In this document: one piece after another, positions 35,794-47,500 of the stretch
How positions within the stretch are numbered: position 1 is the first letter of the stretch
Layout: each line of letters starts with the position of its first letter
Source of the DNA: Streptococcus parasanguinis
GTDB taxonomy: Bacteria; Bacillota; Bacilli; Lactobacillales; Streptococcaceae
NCBI RefSeq assembly: GCF_031582885.1
Contig: NZ_CP133988.1
Location: 1,371,501-1,435,500 of the forward strand
DNA length: 64,000 bases
Direction of reading: 5' to 3'
Made by a program: the position numbers and the translations under genes
Notes under the pieces: model-generated
What the model saw: the letters and a program-made list of their open reading frames with translations, nothing else
Told to the model about the DNA's origin: nothing
Databases searched by the model: none

Positions 35794-37001
35794 GATTAGA
35801 AAAGATGCCTTCTGAGTTTCAGGAGGCTTTACCAATATTAGAGAAGATTAAAGCAGCTGGTTTTGAGGCCTATTTTGTCGGGGGATCTGTCCGTGATGCC
35901 CTCTTGGATCGTCCCATTCACGATGTCGATATCGCTTCCTCCTCATACCCAGAAGAGACCAAGGCGATTTTTGATCGCACAGTAGATGTCGGTATCGAAC
36001 ATGGGACCGTCTTGGTCCTTGAAAATGGGCAAGAATATGAAATTACGACCTTCCGGACGGAGGATGTCTATGTCGATTATCGCCGTCCAAGCTCCGTGTC
36101 TTTTGTACGCTCACTAGAAGAAGACCTCAAGCGTCGTGATTTTACGGTGAATGCCTTTGCCTTAAATGAAAAAGGAGAAATTGTTGATCTCTTTCATGGA
36201 CTAGAAGATTTAGAAAACAAGGTTCTTCGGGCGGTTGGCCTTCCAAACGAACGGTTTAACGAAGATGCGCTCCGGATCATGCGAGGCTTTCGTTTTCAGG
36301 CCAGTCTTGGCTTTGAATTAGAAGAGGCAACCTTTGATGCCATGAAGGAGTGTGCTCCATTACTTGAAAAGATTTCAGTAGAGCGCACCTTCATCGAGTT
36401 TGATAAGCTCTTACTTTCCCCATACTGGAGACAGGGATTGGAAGCCATGCTGGCCAGTGGAGCCTATCACTATCTGCCAGAGATGAAGGATCGTAAAGAA
36501 GCGATCGAGCGGTTGTTTGATATAGAGCTAGAATATACCTTTTCAACTTCTGAGCAAGCCTGGGCTGCTTTGGTCTTAGCATTAGAGATTCAAGATATTC
36601 CAAAATTCTTTAAGAAATGGAAGACCTCTAGAGACTTTGCCAAGACGGTGGAGCAGATCGTGGAGATTCTAAAGCTCCGAGAAAAAGGAAGTCTAGACAA
36701 GCGTGCCTGCTACAAGTATGAGAAACGTTTGTTGCTACTAGCTGAAGAGCTCCGTGAAGCGTATGCCTTGAGTGTGAATTATTTGGCCATAGAGCGAGTT
36801 TATGATAGCTTGACCATTCATGATAAGCATGAAGTGGTAGTCAATGGCGGTACGTTGATCAAAGACTACGGCTTTCAACCAGGTCCAGCCTTAGGAGAGA
36901 TGTTGACAAAGATCGAATATGCCATTGTCGATGGGGAACTGGCCAATGAGAAAGAGGCTATCATCGCCTATATCCAGCAAGCAAAAGAGGAGGAAAAATG
37001 A
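35790..37001 (+). CDS. cca: CCA-adding tRNA nucleotidyltransferase
   Basis: A 403-residue class-II enzyme that builds or repairs the CCA end of tRNAs. Head domain: [20 protein letters not shown] (about 29-48) with the metal-binding DxD, and the flexible loop around [11 protein letters not shown]. The neck has [14 protein letters not shown] (about 113-126) and [15 protein letters not shown] (about 155-169), with the template residues that select CTP and ATP. The gene overlaps dapB upstream and the ABC-F gene downstream by 4 bases each. Confidence 0.95.
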   Translation: MRLEKMPSEFQEALPILEKIKAAGFEAYFVGGSVRDALLDRPIHDVDIASSSYPEETKAIFDRTVDVGIEHGTVLVLENGQEYEITTFRTEDVYVDYRRPSSVSFVRSLEEDLKRRDFTVNAFALNEKGEIVDLFHGLEDLENKVLRAVGLPNERFNEDALRIMRGFRFQASLGFELEEATFDAMKECAPLLEKISVERTFIEFDKLLLSPYWRQGLEAMLASGAYHYLPEMKDRKEAIERLFDIELEYTFSTSEQAWAALVLALEIQDIPKFFKKWKTSRDFAKTVEQIVEILKLREKGSLDKRACYKYEKRLLLLAEELREAYALSVNYLAIERVYDSLTIHDKHEVVVNGGTLIKDYGFQPGPALGEMLTKIEYAIVDGELANEKEAIIAYIQQAKEEEK

Positions 37002-38866
37002 GCGATTTTATTGTCGATAAATTAACCAAATCTGTCGGAGATAAGACCGTCTTTCGTGAGATTTCCTTTATCATTCACGACTTGGATCGGATCGGATTGA
37101 TCGGGGTCAATGGGACTGGAAAGACCACGCTGTTAGATGTGTTGTCAGGTCGCTCTGGCTTTGATGGAGATGTGAGTCCCTTTTCTGCCAAGAGTGATTA
37201 TACGATTGGCTACTTGACGCAGGAGCCAGATTTTGATGATCAAAAGACGGTTCTGGATACGGTGCTATCTAGTGATTTGCGTGAAATGCAGCTGATTCGC
37301 GATTATGAATACTTGATGGCGGATTACCGAGAAGAGAACCAAGCCCGTCTTGAAAAGGTCATGGCGGAGATGGATTCGCTTAATGCTTGGGAAATCGAGA
37401 GTCAGGTCAAGACAGTTCTTTCAAAGCTTGGAATTGAAGACTTGAACGCCAGAGTTGGGGATCTATCTGGGGGCTTGCGTCGTCGGGTGCAACTGGCCCA
37501 AGTTTTGCTGTCACATCACGACCTGCTCTTACTAGATGAGCCGACCAACCACCTGGACATTGATACCATCGAATGGTTGACCAATTTCTTGAAGAACTCT
37601 AAGAAAACCGTGCTCTTCATTACTCACGATCGCTATTTCTTGGACAATATCTCGACTCGAATCTTTGAGTTGGATCGAGGTGGCTTGATCGAGTATCAGG
37701 GCAACTACCAGGATTATGTCCGCTTAAAGGCTGAGCAAGATGAGCGTGATGCAGCCCTTCTTCATAAGAAGCAGCAACTCTATAAGCAGGAGTTGACCTG
37801 GATGCGGCGTCAACCCCAGGCGCGTGCGACCAAGCAACAAGCACGGATCAATCGATTCCATGATCTCAAGCAAGACTTGTCTGGTCAAAGCAACCAGACG
37901 GATTTGGAGATGAACTTTGAGACTAGCCGGATCGGAAAGAAAGTCATCGAGTTTAAAGATGTGAGTTTTGCTTTTGAAAACAAGACGATTTTACAGGACT
38001 TTAACCTCTTGGTGCAAAATAAGGACCGCATTGGGATCGTTGGGGATAATGGTGTCGGCAAGTCCACCTTACTCAATTTGATCGCTGAGCGACTACAGCC
38101 ACAGTCTGGGCAAGTCATCATCGGGGAAACCGTCCGAGTGGCTTATTTCTCACAACAGATTGATGGGTTGGATGAGAGTAAGCGCGTGATTAATTTTCTC
38201 CAGGAAGTTGCCGAGGAAGTGAAGACGACTGTCGGAACAACTTCGATCGCAGATCTCTTGGAGCAATTTCTCTTCCCACGTTCCATGCACGGAACCTTGA
38301 TCGAAAAACTCTCCGGTGGTGAGAAGAAGCGCCTCTTTCTTTTAAAACTCTTGATTGAAAAACCCAATGTGCTTCTTCTCGATGAGCCAACCAATGACTT
38401 GGATATCGCTACCTTGACGGTTTTGGAAAACTTTCTTCAAAACTTTGGAGGGCCAGTCATTACCGTTAGCCATGATCGCTATTTCCTAGACAAGGTCGCA
38501 AGCAAGATCCTGGCTTTTGAAAATGGGGGCATTCGTGAGTTCTTTGGCAATTATACGGATTACCTGGATGAAAAAGCCTTTGAAGCAGCTCAAGTAACGG
38601 CCAGTCACAAGGTTGAAAAAGAGAAACCTGTTAAGCCAAAAGAAGAGAAGAAACGCATGAGCTACAAGGAGAAGCAGGAGTGGGCAAGCATTGAAGCAGA
38701 TATCGAAGCCATTGAAAATCGGATTGCAGAGATTGAAGTGGAGATGAATGAAAACGGCTCTGACTTTGGCAAATTGTCAGCTCTTCAAAAGGAATTGGAT
38801 CAGGAAAATGAGCGACTACTTGAGAAGTACGATCGCTATGAATATCTGAGCGAATTAGATGAATAA
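36998..38866 (+). CDS. ABC-F ATPase, Uup-like
   Basis: 622 residues with two fused nucleotide-binding domains and no membrane part. First: GVNGTGKTT (about 38), LSGGLRRRV (about 157), [11 protein letters not shown] (about 178). Second: GDNGVGKST (about 349), LSGGEKKRL (about 440), [11 protein letters not shown] (about 462). A linker of about 80 residues joins them, and a C-terminal coiled coil (about 550-620) is of the Uup kind. Such proteins bind the ribosome or branched DNA; an antibiotic-resistance role is not indicated by context. It is the last enzyme gene of the degV-dapB-cca run. Confidence 0.88.
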   Translation: MSDFIVDKLTKSVGDKTVFREISFIIHDLDRIGLIGVNGTGKTTLLDVLSGRSGFDGDVSPFSAKSDYTIGYLTQEPDFDDQKTVLDTVLSSDLREMQLIRDYEYLMADYREENQARLEKVMAEMDSLNAWEIESQVKTVLSKLGIEDLNARVGDLSGGLRRRVQLAQVLLSHHDLLLLDEPTNHLDIDTIEWLTNFLKNSKKTVLFITHDRYFLDNISTRIFELDRGGLIEYQGNYQDYVRLKAEQDERDAALLHKKQQLYKQELTWMRRQPQARATKQQARINRFHDLKQDLSGQSNQTDLEMNFETSRIGKKVIEFKDVSFAFENKTILQDFNLLVQNKDRIGIVGDNGVGKSTLLNLIAERLQPQSGQVIIGETVRVAYFSQQIDGLDESKRVINFLQEVAEEVKTTVGTTSIADLLEQFLFPRSMHGTLIEKLSGGEKKRLFLLKLLIEKPNVLLLDEPTNDLDIATLTVLENFLQNFGGPVITVSHDRYFLDKVASKILAFENGGIREFFGNYTDYLDEKAFEAAQVTASHKVEKEKPVKPKEEKKRMSYKEKQEWASIEADIEAIENRIAEIEVEMNENGSDFGKLSALQKELDQENERLLEKYDRYEYLSELDE

Positions 38867-38875
38867 GGAGGCCCT

Positions 38876-39394
38876 ATGAATCAATTGAACCGGATATCCC
38901 TTGGGATTTCAGCCACTATTTTTACCATTATCGGTATCGTCTTGTTTATCAATCCAATTGAGCACATTGGCTCGTTTAGCTGGTTGATATCTTGTGGCTT
39001 CTTTTTAATCTCCCTTTCGCGTTTTTCACGCTATTACCGATTGCGTCAGGCTGGTATAATTCAGCAGCAACAGCTCTTTCACAGTATGGTCGCCTTGGTT
39101 TTTGCGGTCTACTTACTGCTTTATGGCTACAAGACCTTGCCGATTGTCTTTCCAGTCACTTTAGGAATTTGGCTGATCTATCGTTCGATTTTAAACTTCC
39201 GAAAAGCTAATTTCTACTCGAGGAAGGTTGAGGAACTGTCTAAGCGTTATATTTTCTTTGCCTTGCTACAGCTCTTCGTCGGCTTATTCTTAATCGTTAG
39301 TCCGCTTTCGATTAGCGTCTTTCTATTAAATATTATTGGTTTGATTTTCCTCATTTTAGGATTTCAATCCTTTAGTCTCTTGTTAAAAAGTTAA
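38876..39394 (+). CDS. DUF308/HdeD-like membrane protein
   Basis: 172 residues with six hydrophobic helices arranged as three pairs, each containing a Gly/Pro turn (GIVLFINPIEHIGSF, LYGYKTLPIVFPV, LFLIVSPLSI). This is the repeat of the DUF308 group. The function is unknown. AAGGAGG precedes ATG 38876, 9 bases after the ABC-F gene, so it is probably cotranscribed. Confidence 0.7.
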   Translation: MNQLNRISLGISATIFTIIGIVLFINPIEHIGSFSWLISCGFFLISLSRFSRYYRLRQAGIIQQQQLFHSMVALVFAVYLLLYGYKTLPIVFPVTLGIWLIYRSILNFRKANFYSRKVEELSKRYIFFALLQLFVGLFLIVSPLSISVFLLNIIGLIFLILGFQSFSLLLKS

Positions 39395-39414
39395 GAAAAG
39401 TTACGTGCAAACCT

Positions 39415-39442
39415 TTGCGTTTGATAAAAAGTCTGATATAAT
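39415..39442 (+). promoter_or_regulatory. glcK promoter
   Basis: TTGCGT (39415-39420) and TATAAT (39437-39442), 16-base spacer, 38 bases before the glcK ATG. Confidence 0.75.
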
Positions 39443-39480
39443 AGATCTGTAAGTGTTTACAAGTTTGAAAGGAGTTACAG

Positions 39481-40440
39481 ATGTCTAAAAAAATTATTGG
39501 GATTGACCTTGGTGGAACTTCAATTAAGTTTGCCATCCTTACTTTGGATGGGGAAGTTCAAGAAAAATGGTCTATTAAAACAAATATCTTGGATGAAGGT
39601 AGCCATATCGTAGATGATATGATCGAATCCATCGCGCATCGCTTGAAAATGCTTGGGCTGGATGCTTCTGAGTTCCAAGGAATTGGAATGGGATCACCTG
39701 GTGTCGTTGACCGTGAAAAAGGTACCGTTATCGGGGCCTACAACTTGAACTGGAAGACCCTTCAACCAGTCAAAGAAAAGATCGAAAGTGCCCTTCATAT
39801 TCCATTCTTTATCGATAATGATGCCAACGTTGCTGCTTTGGGTGAACGTTGGAAAGGGGCTGGTGAAAACCAACCAGACGTTGTCTTCATGACACTTGGA
39901 ACAGGTGTCGGCGGTGGGATCGTCGCTGAAGGTCGTCTCCTGCACGGTGTACGTGGAGCTGCTGGTGAGCTTGGTCACATTACTGTTGACTTTGATGATC
40001 CAATCCAATGTACCTGTGGTAAGAAAGGTTGTCTTGAAACGGTTGCCTCAGCAACTGGGATCGTTAACTTGACTCGTCGTTACGCCGATGAGTACGAAGG
40101 AGACGCTCAATTGAAAGTCTTGATCGACAACGGAGAAGAAGTAACAGCTAAAACGGTCTTTGACCTAGCAAAAGAAGGCGATGCTCTTGCTTTGATCGTC
40201 TACAAGAACTTCTCACGTTACCTTGGACTTGCTGCAGCCAATATTGGTTCAACCTTGAACCCGTCTAAGATCGTTATCGGTGGTGGGGTATCCGCTGCTG
40301 GAGACTTCCTCTTGGATGGTGTGCGCAAGGTCTTTGAAGAAAACTCATTCCCACAAGTGCGTGAATCAACACAATTGGCGCTTGCTACATTGGGAAATGA
40401 TGCTGGTGTCATTGGTGCCGCATCTCTTGTATTACAATAA
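39481..40440 (+). CDS. glcK: Glucokinase, ROK family
   Basis: 319 residues. Phosphorylates glucose with ATP in the cytoplasm. The N-terminal phosphate loop is GIDLGGTSIKFAIL (7-20). The catalytic Asp lies in FIDNDANVAALGE (about 103-115), followed by GTGVGGGI (about 140). The zinc site of ROK proteins is CTCGKKGCLETVAS (about 179-192) with the upstream His in ELGHITVD. AAGGAGTTACAG precedes ATG 39481. It is a single-gene unit with its own promoter and terminator. Confidence 0.95.
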   Translation: MSKKIIGIDLGGTSIKFAILTLDGEVQEKWSIKTNILDEGSHIVDDMIESIAHRLKMLGLDASEFQGIGMGSPGVVDREKGTVIGAYNLNWKTLQPVKEKIESALHIPFFIDNDANVAALGERWKGAGENQPDVVFMTLGTGVGGGIVAEGRLLHGVRGAAGELGHITVDFDDPIQCTCGKKGCLETVASATGIVNLTRRYADEYEGDAQLKVLIDNGEEVTAKTVFDLAKEGDALALIVYKNFSRYLGLAAANIGSTLNPSKIVIGGGVSAAGDFLLDGVRKVFEENSFPQVRESTQLALATLGNDAGVIGAASLVLQ

Positions 40441-40444
40441 GATT

Positions 40445-40470
40445 AAAAGGAGATTTGCCTCTCCTTTTTT
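40445..40470 (+). terminator. Terminator after glcK
   Basis: AAAAGGAGA (40445-40453) and TCTCCTTTT (40460-40468) around a 6-base loop, with further T. Confidence 0.9.
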
Positions 40471-40518
40471 CTATGTCTTATGATATAATGAAGGCAATAG
40501 TAGATTCAAGGAGGATAT

Positions 40519-41358
40519 ATGACAAAAGCAGATACGATTTTTAAAGAGTATATTCGGAAAATCATGGAAGAAGGGGTTTGGTCGGAACAGGCCCGTCCTA
40601 AATACAAGGATGGTAGAACGGCCAACTCCAAATACATCACGGGAGCCTTTATGGAGTTTGATCTTGCAAAAGGCGAGTTCCCTATTACAACCCTTCGTCC
40701 GATCGCTATTAAATCCGCCATCAAAGAGATGCTCTGGATTTACCAAGACCAGTCCAATCGTTTAGATGTTTTAGAAGACAAGTACAATGTCCACTATTGG
40801 AATGACTGGGAAGTAGGGAATAGCCGGACCATCGGGCAGCGCTATGGTGCAGTGGTCAAAAAGCATGACATTACCAATAAAATTCTCAAGCAATTAGAAG
40901 ATAATCCCTGGAATCGTCGCAATATTATCTCGCTTTGGGATTATGAAGCCTTTGAGGAGACAGAAGGTCTCTTGCCATGTGCTTTTCAGACTATGTTTGA
41001 CGTGAGGCGCGTGGATGGAGAAATCTATCTAGATGCGACCTTGACCCAACGTTCCAACGATATGTTGGTGGCCCACCATATTAATGCTATGCAGTATGTA
41101 GCGCTACAGATGATGATTGCCAAACACTTTGGCTGGAAGGTCGGAAAATTCTTTTACTTTATTAATAATCTTCATATTTATGATAATCAATTTGAACAAG
41201 CAGAAGAATTGCTCCGTCGCGAGCCCTCTGATTGTCAACCGCACTTGGTTTTGAATGTGCCAGACGGGACCAATTTCTTTGACATCAAACCAGAAGATTT
41301 TGAACTGGTTGATTACGATCCAGTGAAGCCACAATTAAAGTTCGATCTTGCGATTTAG
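40519..41358 (+). CDS. thyA: Thymidylate synthase
   Basis: A 279-residue ThyA: methylates dUMP to dTMP using methylene-tetrahydrofolate. The nucleophilic Cys lies in [13 protein letters not shown] (about 151-163), where many other bacteria have [23 protein letters not shown] (about 175-193) binds dUMP phosphate and folate. It starts ATG 40519 behind AAGGAGG. Dihydrofolate reductase, which regenerates its cofactor, is encoded at 50294, with the giant adhesin gene lying between them. Confidence 0.96.
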   Translation: MTKADTIFKEYIRKIMEEGVWSEQARPKYKDGRTANSKYITGAFMEFDLAKGEFPITTLRPIAIKSAIKEMLWIYQDQSNRLDVLEDKYNVHYWNDWEVGNSRTIGQRYGAVVKKHDITNKILKQLEDNPWNRRNIISLWDYEAFEETEGLLPCAFQTMFDVRRVDGEIYLDATLTQRSNDMLVAHHINAMQYVALQMMIAKHFGWKVGKFFYFINNLHIYDNQFEQAEELLRREPSDCQPHLVLNVPDGTNFFDIKPEDFELVDYDPVKPQLKFDLAI

Positions 41359-41464
41359 TGATAAAATCAAGGTTTTTCAAGCCCTTTATTTAATAGGGAA
41401 ATAGTTTTAAATTTAAAACGAATAAAACTAAAAATTTTTACTCATTTTTGAGACAAATTGCTTT

Positions 41465-41489
41465 GAATAACGTTCGGCTTTTGTTAAAA
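41465..41489 (+). promoter_or_regulatory. Promoter of the giant adhesin with PurBox-like core
   Basis: TTGAAT (about 41463-41468) and TAAAAT (about 41485-41490), with a TG in the extended position, form a reasonable promoter. The spacer region contains GAATAACGTTCGG (41465-41477), the inverse of the CCGAACGTTATTC found before pyrR, with a PurR-box-like CCGAAC core on the minus strand. The rest of the 203-base gap is AT-rich without other features. Confidence 0.4.
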
Positions 41490-41561
41490 TAGATAAGGTT
41501 TGGAAAAACTATCCAATAAAAAAAGAAAGTTAAACTATAGATAAAAATGGAGGTCCATTAG

Positions 41562-44500
41562 ATGGGGAAAGACTTATTTAATGATCGTATTAGCAGATTC
41601 TCAATTCGTAAACTGAATGTGGGCGTTTGCTCAGTACTTTTGGGAACACTTGTTATGGTTGGTACAGCAGCAAGTGCAGCCGCAGAAGAAAAGACAGATA
41701 CGACGAGTGAAAATGTAGCAGCTGTTACGGCAGCATCAGAGGCGCCTGAAGCGTCAACAGCTACAGCAACTTCAGCAGCATCAACTGCTGAAACTACTAG
41801 TACAGCAGCGACAACCTATGAAGCAAGCCCAGCTGTTACGGCAGCCGCAACTTCAACAGCGCCTGCTTCAACAAGTCAAGCAAGTAGCACAAGCACAGCT
41901 GCATCTGCAACATCATCTGCTCCTGCAACATCAACAACTTCGGAAAAACCAAGCTTAGAAGTTGCTCCACCAGCAAACAAGGCAGCAGAAGCAGCTTCAA
42001 CCACTACAAATAAGAAGGAAGAAATTGCGGCAGGCGTGGAAGCACCTGCAACTGAAACTCCTGCTGTGACGGCAGAAACATCTGGTGGTAAACGTCGTAC
42101 TCGCCGTGCGATCGGTGATCCTAATGACGAAAGCTTGATTGGGGATGATGTTGAAGATGCAACTTCAACTCCAAAAGTTGAAAAACCTGGCTTTACAACA
42201 AATGTTGATGCCAAATCTATGGCTAGCCAAATCTCATGGTTGGACTTTGGAGATGTAGCTAACTGGAGAGGAACTACTACAGTATTAGTTCCTAAAAGTG
42301 AAGTTAAACCAACTGAGAACTTAGAAGAAAAATTGGCTCTTCAAGTTGGGTCTACCTATACCAAGGAAATCATGCCTGGTTATGTAGTTACTGTAAAAGT
42401 CAAATCCTTGAAACCTTTCCAAGCGACTGAAATCTATAAGAAACGGATGGAAAATCAAGGGGCTACAGAAGCTGAAAAAGCAACCTATGATCCAAATGCA
42501 AAAAATGGTTATGTAAGTGGAGTCACTTCAAATGCTGCTAAGCAAGCTTTTAACAATGGTGAAGAAGCCAAAATCGTCGCTGATGCCCAAAATAATTGGA
42601 CTGAAATCAGATTTGAGAATATTGATACGAAAACCAAGAAGACTACCATAAGTTCAGCTTTGAATGGTGGAAATATTGGAGTTCAGTTTGAAATCTCTGC
42701 AACCTTCCGTGGCAAGACAGTTAAGCCAGCTATTGTTATGGCCGATGGGGAGTCTGCTAACCCAGGTGAATTAGTTATGTTTACTACCAATGGAGAAGGT
42801 TGGCAGCATATTGGAGAATGGAAAAAGTTTACCAGACCAAAAACTTCTGTAACTTATGAACCACAAGATACTGAAAATCTTTTTGGACCTAATCCTAAAT
42901 TTAATAATACCAACTTAAACCAACTTCGTAGATCTACTGAAGTTGGACCAGAAAAGAAACCAGTAGCTTGGAAATACTTTGGAAATCCTGACAAAGTTAC
43001 CGGTGGTTTAGGAACCGGTATCTTTGGACCAAACATTTCTGAAGGAAATAGAACGGTTCCAATCGTAATGACGCGCGGAGCATCTGAAGTGGGACTTTAC
43101 ATCGCTTCAGGTGGTAAACAGTCTGCTATGCTAGGATTCTTCCCACTTGATGAAGGGGATGCTCCTGAGTCATACGGTAAGGCAGTTCATACCATTGCAA
43201 CTGTAGATGGCGTTACTGGAGCTAAAGTAAATCAACCGTATCTTGGTAACGTGAGCCCGGATATGGATGAGAATACGACTCTCGACTGGTTCGGTGATGA
43301 TAAGGCAACTACGGCCGATGAAGGAATTAACCAATTGCTTCCAGATGAGCTTAAAGGTACAACCAATGAGATGATCAAGATGGACCGTACACGCCCAGGT
43401 AACTACAAGCTGTCAGTTCAAGCTCATACAGATGGAGCTTCAGAAGCACATATCTATGGTTGGGTAGACTTTAACCAAAATGGTAAATTCGATGAGGATG
43501 AACGCTCAAATCTCGCTACAATCACACAAGATGGCACTGTTGAGTTGACCTTTGCAAACAGCAAGACTTACGTCGACCCAAGCGTTAACGAGCTTGGTGC
43601 TCGTGTTCGTATCGCTAAGAAAGCGAACGAGATCGAAAGCCCAACTGGCATGGCCTTCTCAGGGGAAGTAGAAGACTTCAAGACTCAAATCACCCACCCA
43701 CCAAAAGGGGAATTCAAGGAAACTTCTGGTCCTCAAGCTACTAAACAAACAGCAACTGTAACCTTTACAGCACGTGGAGAGCACAAGTATGAACCTAACT
43801 CTCATGCAGTCATCGACGAGACAGTAGAACCATACATCGTTGATAAAGATGGCAACCGCGCAACTCTTGATGCAGATGGTTACTATGTAGTACCAGGTCA
43901 AGGGAAGTACAAGATTACTGCCAACGGTAAAGATGTAGACGTTGAATTTATCCCTGAAGATAACTTCCTTGGAACAGCTGATGGTATTTCTATCCGTCGT
44001 TCAGATAACAACGGTTACGATACTGGTTGGTCAACCAAATTCCCAGACCAAGAACCAAACATTAATGGTCAGTTGAATACTATGGATGGTCAATACGTTC
44101 CAACAGTCACTCCAATTGAAATTGAAGGGGTTGACAAAACTTCGACTGATGTTCAAGGGGCAACTCAAAAAGAAACACCTACCTTTAATACAACTGCTAC
44201 TAACTTAAATGGTGATAAGATTTCGATCACTCCAAGTGCAGAATACCCAGCCAAGTTGGTAGACCCAGCTACAGGTCGCACGACTGATGAGCCATCTGTA
44301 ACAGTTGAAGGGGAAGGAACTTACACTATCAATCCTACAACTGGTGAAGTAACCTTCACTCCAGAACCAAGCTTTACTGGTACTGCCAAAGGTGTGGAAG
44401 TTACATTATCAGCGCCAGTTGGACGCAATAAAAATGGTAAGGTTCAAGAGGAGTACATCAAGACTGCTACAGCTAAATACACACCAACTGTTACTCCAAT

Positions 44501-47500
44501 CACAGTGACTCCTACAGATAAGGTTTCTGCGGATGTACAAAATGTTCCTCAAACCCAAACACCAACCTTTGATTTGAGTAGCGACAAGACTGCCCAAATC
44601 ACTAGCAAGAAATTGGTGGATCCGGCAACTGGTCAACCGACTGATGAAACAACTGTGACAGTAGCAGGTGAAGGAACATATACAATCGATCCTACTACAG
44701 GCGCAGTGACCTTCACACCTGAAAAAGACTTTGTGGGAACTGCAACTGGTGTGACCGTTCAAGCGACTGCGACGATTACCAATGCAGACGGTAAGACAGC
44801 AACCATCACATCTGATGCAACTTACACACCAACGGTTGTAGCAGCTGTTCCAACAGCAAGCCCTGCAACTTCAAAAGATATCCAAGGTGCTACTCAAACA
44901 GGTACACCAACCTTTGCAGGAAAAACTGTTCAAGTAAATGGTGAAGATAAAGCTATTACGATTAAAGAAAATAGCTATACGCTTTTGGATAATGATGGCA
45001 ATGAAGTGACAAGTACGCCAGCTTATGCTGCTGATGGTACGACTGAAATCGGTACTTACTCAATCGATCCTACAACTGGTCAAGTGACCTTTACTCCATC
45101 AGACAAGTCATACACTGGCGCAGTCACACCAGCCAAAGTTCAAGCTGAAAGCTCAAACGGTATCAAGGTGGATACAACCTACACACCTGAAATCGTTCCA
45201 GTAACACCAACAGCTACACCAGCTGAAACAGAAGATATCCAAGGTGCTACACAAACTGGTAAACCTGAATTCAAGGGTGGAACAGTGACTGTTGATGGTG
45301 TTGAGAAGACTGTTGAAATCAATGAAGACGTTCCAGCAAAATTCGACGACGGCTCAACAACTAAGACCGTTGAAGGTGTTGGTACTTACACAGTAGCATC
45401 AGATGGAACTGTGACATTTGTTCCTGAGAAATCATTTGTCGGAACTGCACCAGCCGTGACCGTTGTCCGCGAAGATAAGAACGGAAGCAAAGCTTCTGCA
45501 ACATACACACCAACTGTATTACCTGTGACTCCAACTGCAACTCCAGCAGAAACAACTGACATTCAAGGTGCAACTCAAAAAGGTAAACCTGAATTCAAGG
45601 GTGGAACCGTAACAGTTGATGGCGTTGAGAAAACAGTAGAAATCAATGAAGATGTTCCAGCAACATTTGACGATGGTTCAACTACCAAGACAGTAGAAGG
45701 CGTTGGTACTTACACAGTAGCAGCAGACGGAACTGTAACCTTTGTCCCTGAGAAATCATTCACAGGTAAAGCACCAGCCGTAACTGTTGTTCGTGAAGAT
45801 AAGAATGGAACTAAAGCTTCTGCAACGTACACACCAACTGTAACTCCAGTAACACCTACTGCGACACCAGCTGAAACAACTGATATCCAAGGTGCTACAC
45901 AAACTGGTAAGCCTGTATTTACTGAAGGCGACAGCCGCGTGCCAATGAACGATGATGTTCCAGCAACATTTGACGATGGCTCAACTACCAAGACAGTTGA
46001 TGGCGTTGGTACTTACACAGTAGCAGCAGACGGAACTGTAACCTTTGTTCCTGAAAAATCATTCACAGGTAAAGCACCTGCCGTAACGGTTGTTCGTGAA
46101 GATAAGAACGGAACCAAAGCTTCTGCAACTTATACACCAACTGTAACTCCTGTCACACCGACAGCGACACCAGTTGAAACAACAGGTAAGCAAGGTCAAA
46201 CCCAAACAGGTAAGCCTGTATTTACTGAAGGCAACAGCCGTGTGCCAATGAACGATGATGTTCCAGCAACCTTCGATGATGGTTCAACAACTAAGACAGT
46301 TGATGGCGTTGGTACTTACACAGTAGCAGCAGACGGAACTGTAACCTTTGTTCCTGAAAAATCATTCACAGGTAAAGCACCAGCCGTAACAGTTGTTCGT
46401 GAAGATAAGAACGGAACTAAAGCTTCTGCAACATACACACCAACTGTAACTCCAGTAACTCCAACTGCAACACCAGCTGAATCTACTGGACCTCAAGGTC
46501 TTGTTCAAACTGGCACTGTAACCTTCACTGAAGGTGATGAAGTAGCTCCAATTAACAAGGATTCGATTACTCTTCTTGATGAAAATGGTCAACCAGCAGC
46601 ATCAGTAGAAGCGAAATCACCAGCAGGTGATGTGATCGGTACATACACAGTTGATAAAGATACAGGTGTAGTTACTTTCACACCAACAGATAAATCTTAT
46701 TCAGGGGATGTTGTCCCAGTTAAGGTTCAAGCAGCTGATGCAAATGGAACTACAGTTGAAACAACTTATACACCGAAGATTACTCCGGTTGTTCCAACTT
46801 CTGAAGATGCTACATCGACAGATATTCAAGGTCAAACACAATCTGGTAAACCAACCTTCACGGAAGGCAATCCAAATGTTCCAATCGATGAAGATACTCC
46901 AGCTACCTTCGAAGATGGCTCAACCACTAAGACAGTAGATGGTGAAGGAACATATACTGTTGCTCCAGATGGAACCGTAACCTTCGTACCAGAAAAATCA
47001 TTCACTGGAACTGCTACAGGCGTAACAGTGAAACGCGTGGACAAGAACGGTACTGAAATCACAGCTAAGTACACACCAACTGTGACACCAGTAACACCAA
47101 CAGCAACACCAGCTGAATCAACAGATATCCAAGGTGCAACTCAAACTGGTAAACCTAAATTCACCGAAGGTGACAGCCGTGTACCTATGAACGATGATGT
47201 TCCAGCAACCTTCGATGATGGATCAACTACGAAGACTGTAGATGGTGTTGGTACATACACGGTAGCAGCAGACGGTACAGTAACCTTTGTACCAGAAAAA
47301 TCATTCGTTGGAACTGCACCAGCCGTAACAGTGGTTCGTGAAGATAAGAACGGAACAAAAGCTTCTGCGACTTATACACCAACCGTAACACCAGTTACAC
47401 CAACTGCAGAAGATACAACATCTACTGACAAACAAGGTCAAACGCAAACAGGTACACCAACCTTCACACCAGGTAATCCAAATGTTCCAATGGATGATGA

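Noticed and set aside
36998..38866. ABC-F protein as an antibiotic-resistance (ribosomal protection) factor
   Set aside because: The linker and C-terminal coiled coil look Uup-like and the gene sits in a housekeeping run next to cca and dapB.
40981..41020. Defective thymidylate synthase because the active site is PCA instead of PCH
   Set aside because: LLPCAFQ is the usual form in streptococcal ThyA; the catalytic Cys is present.
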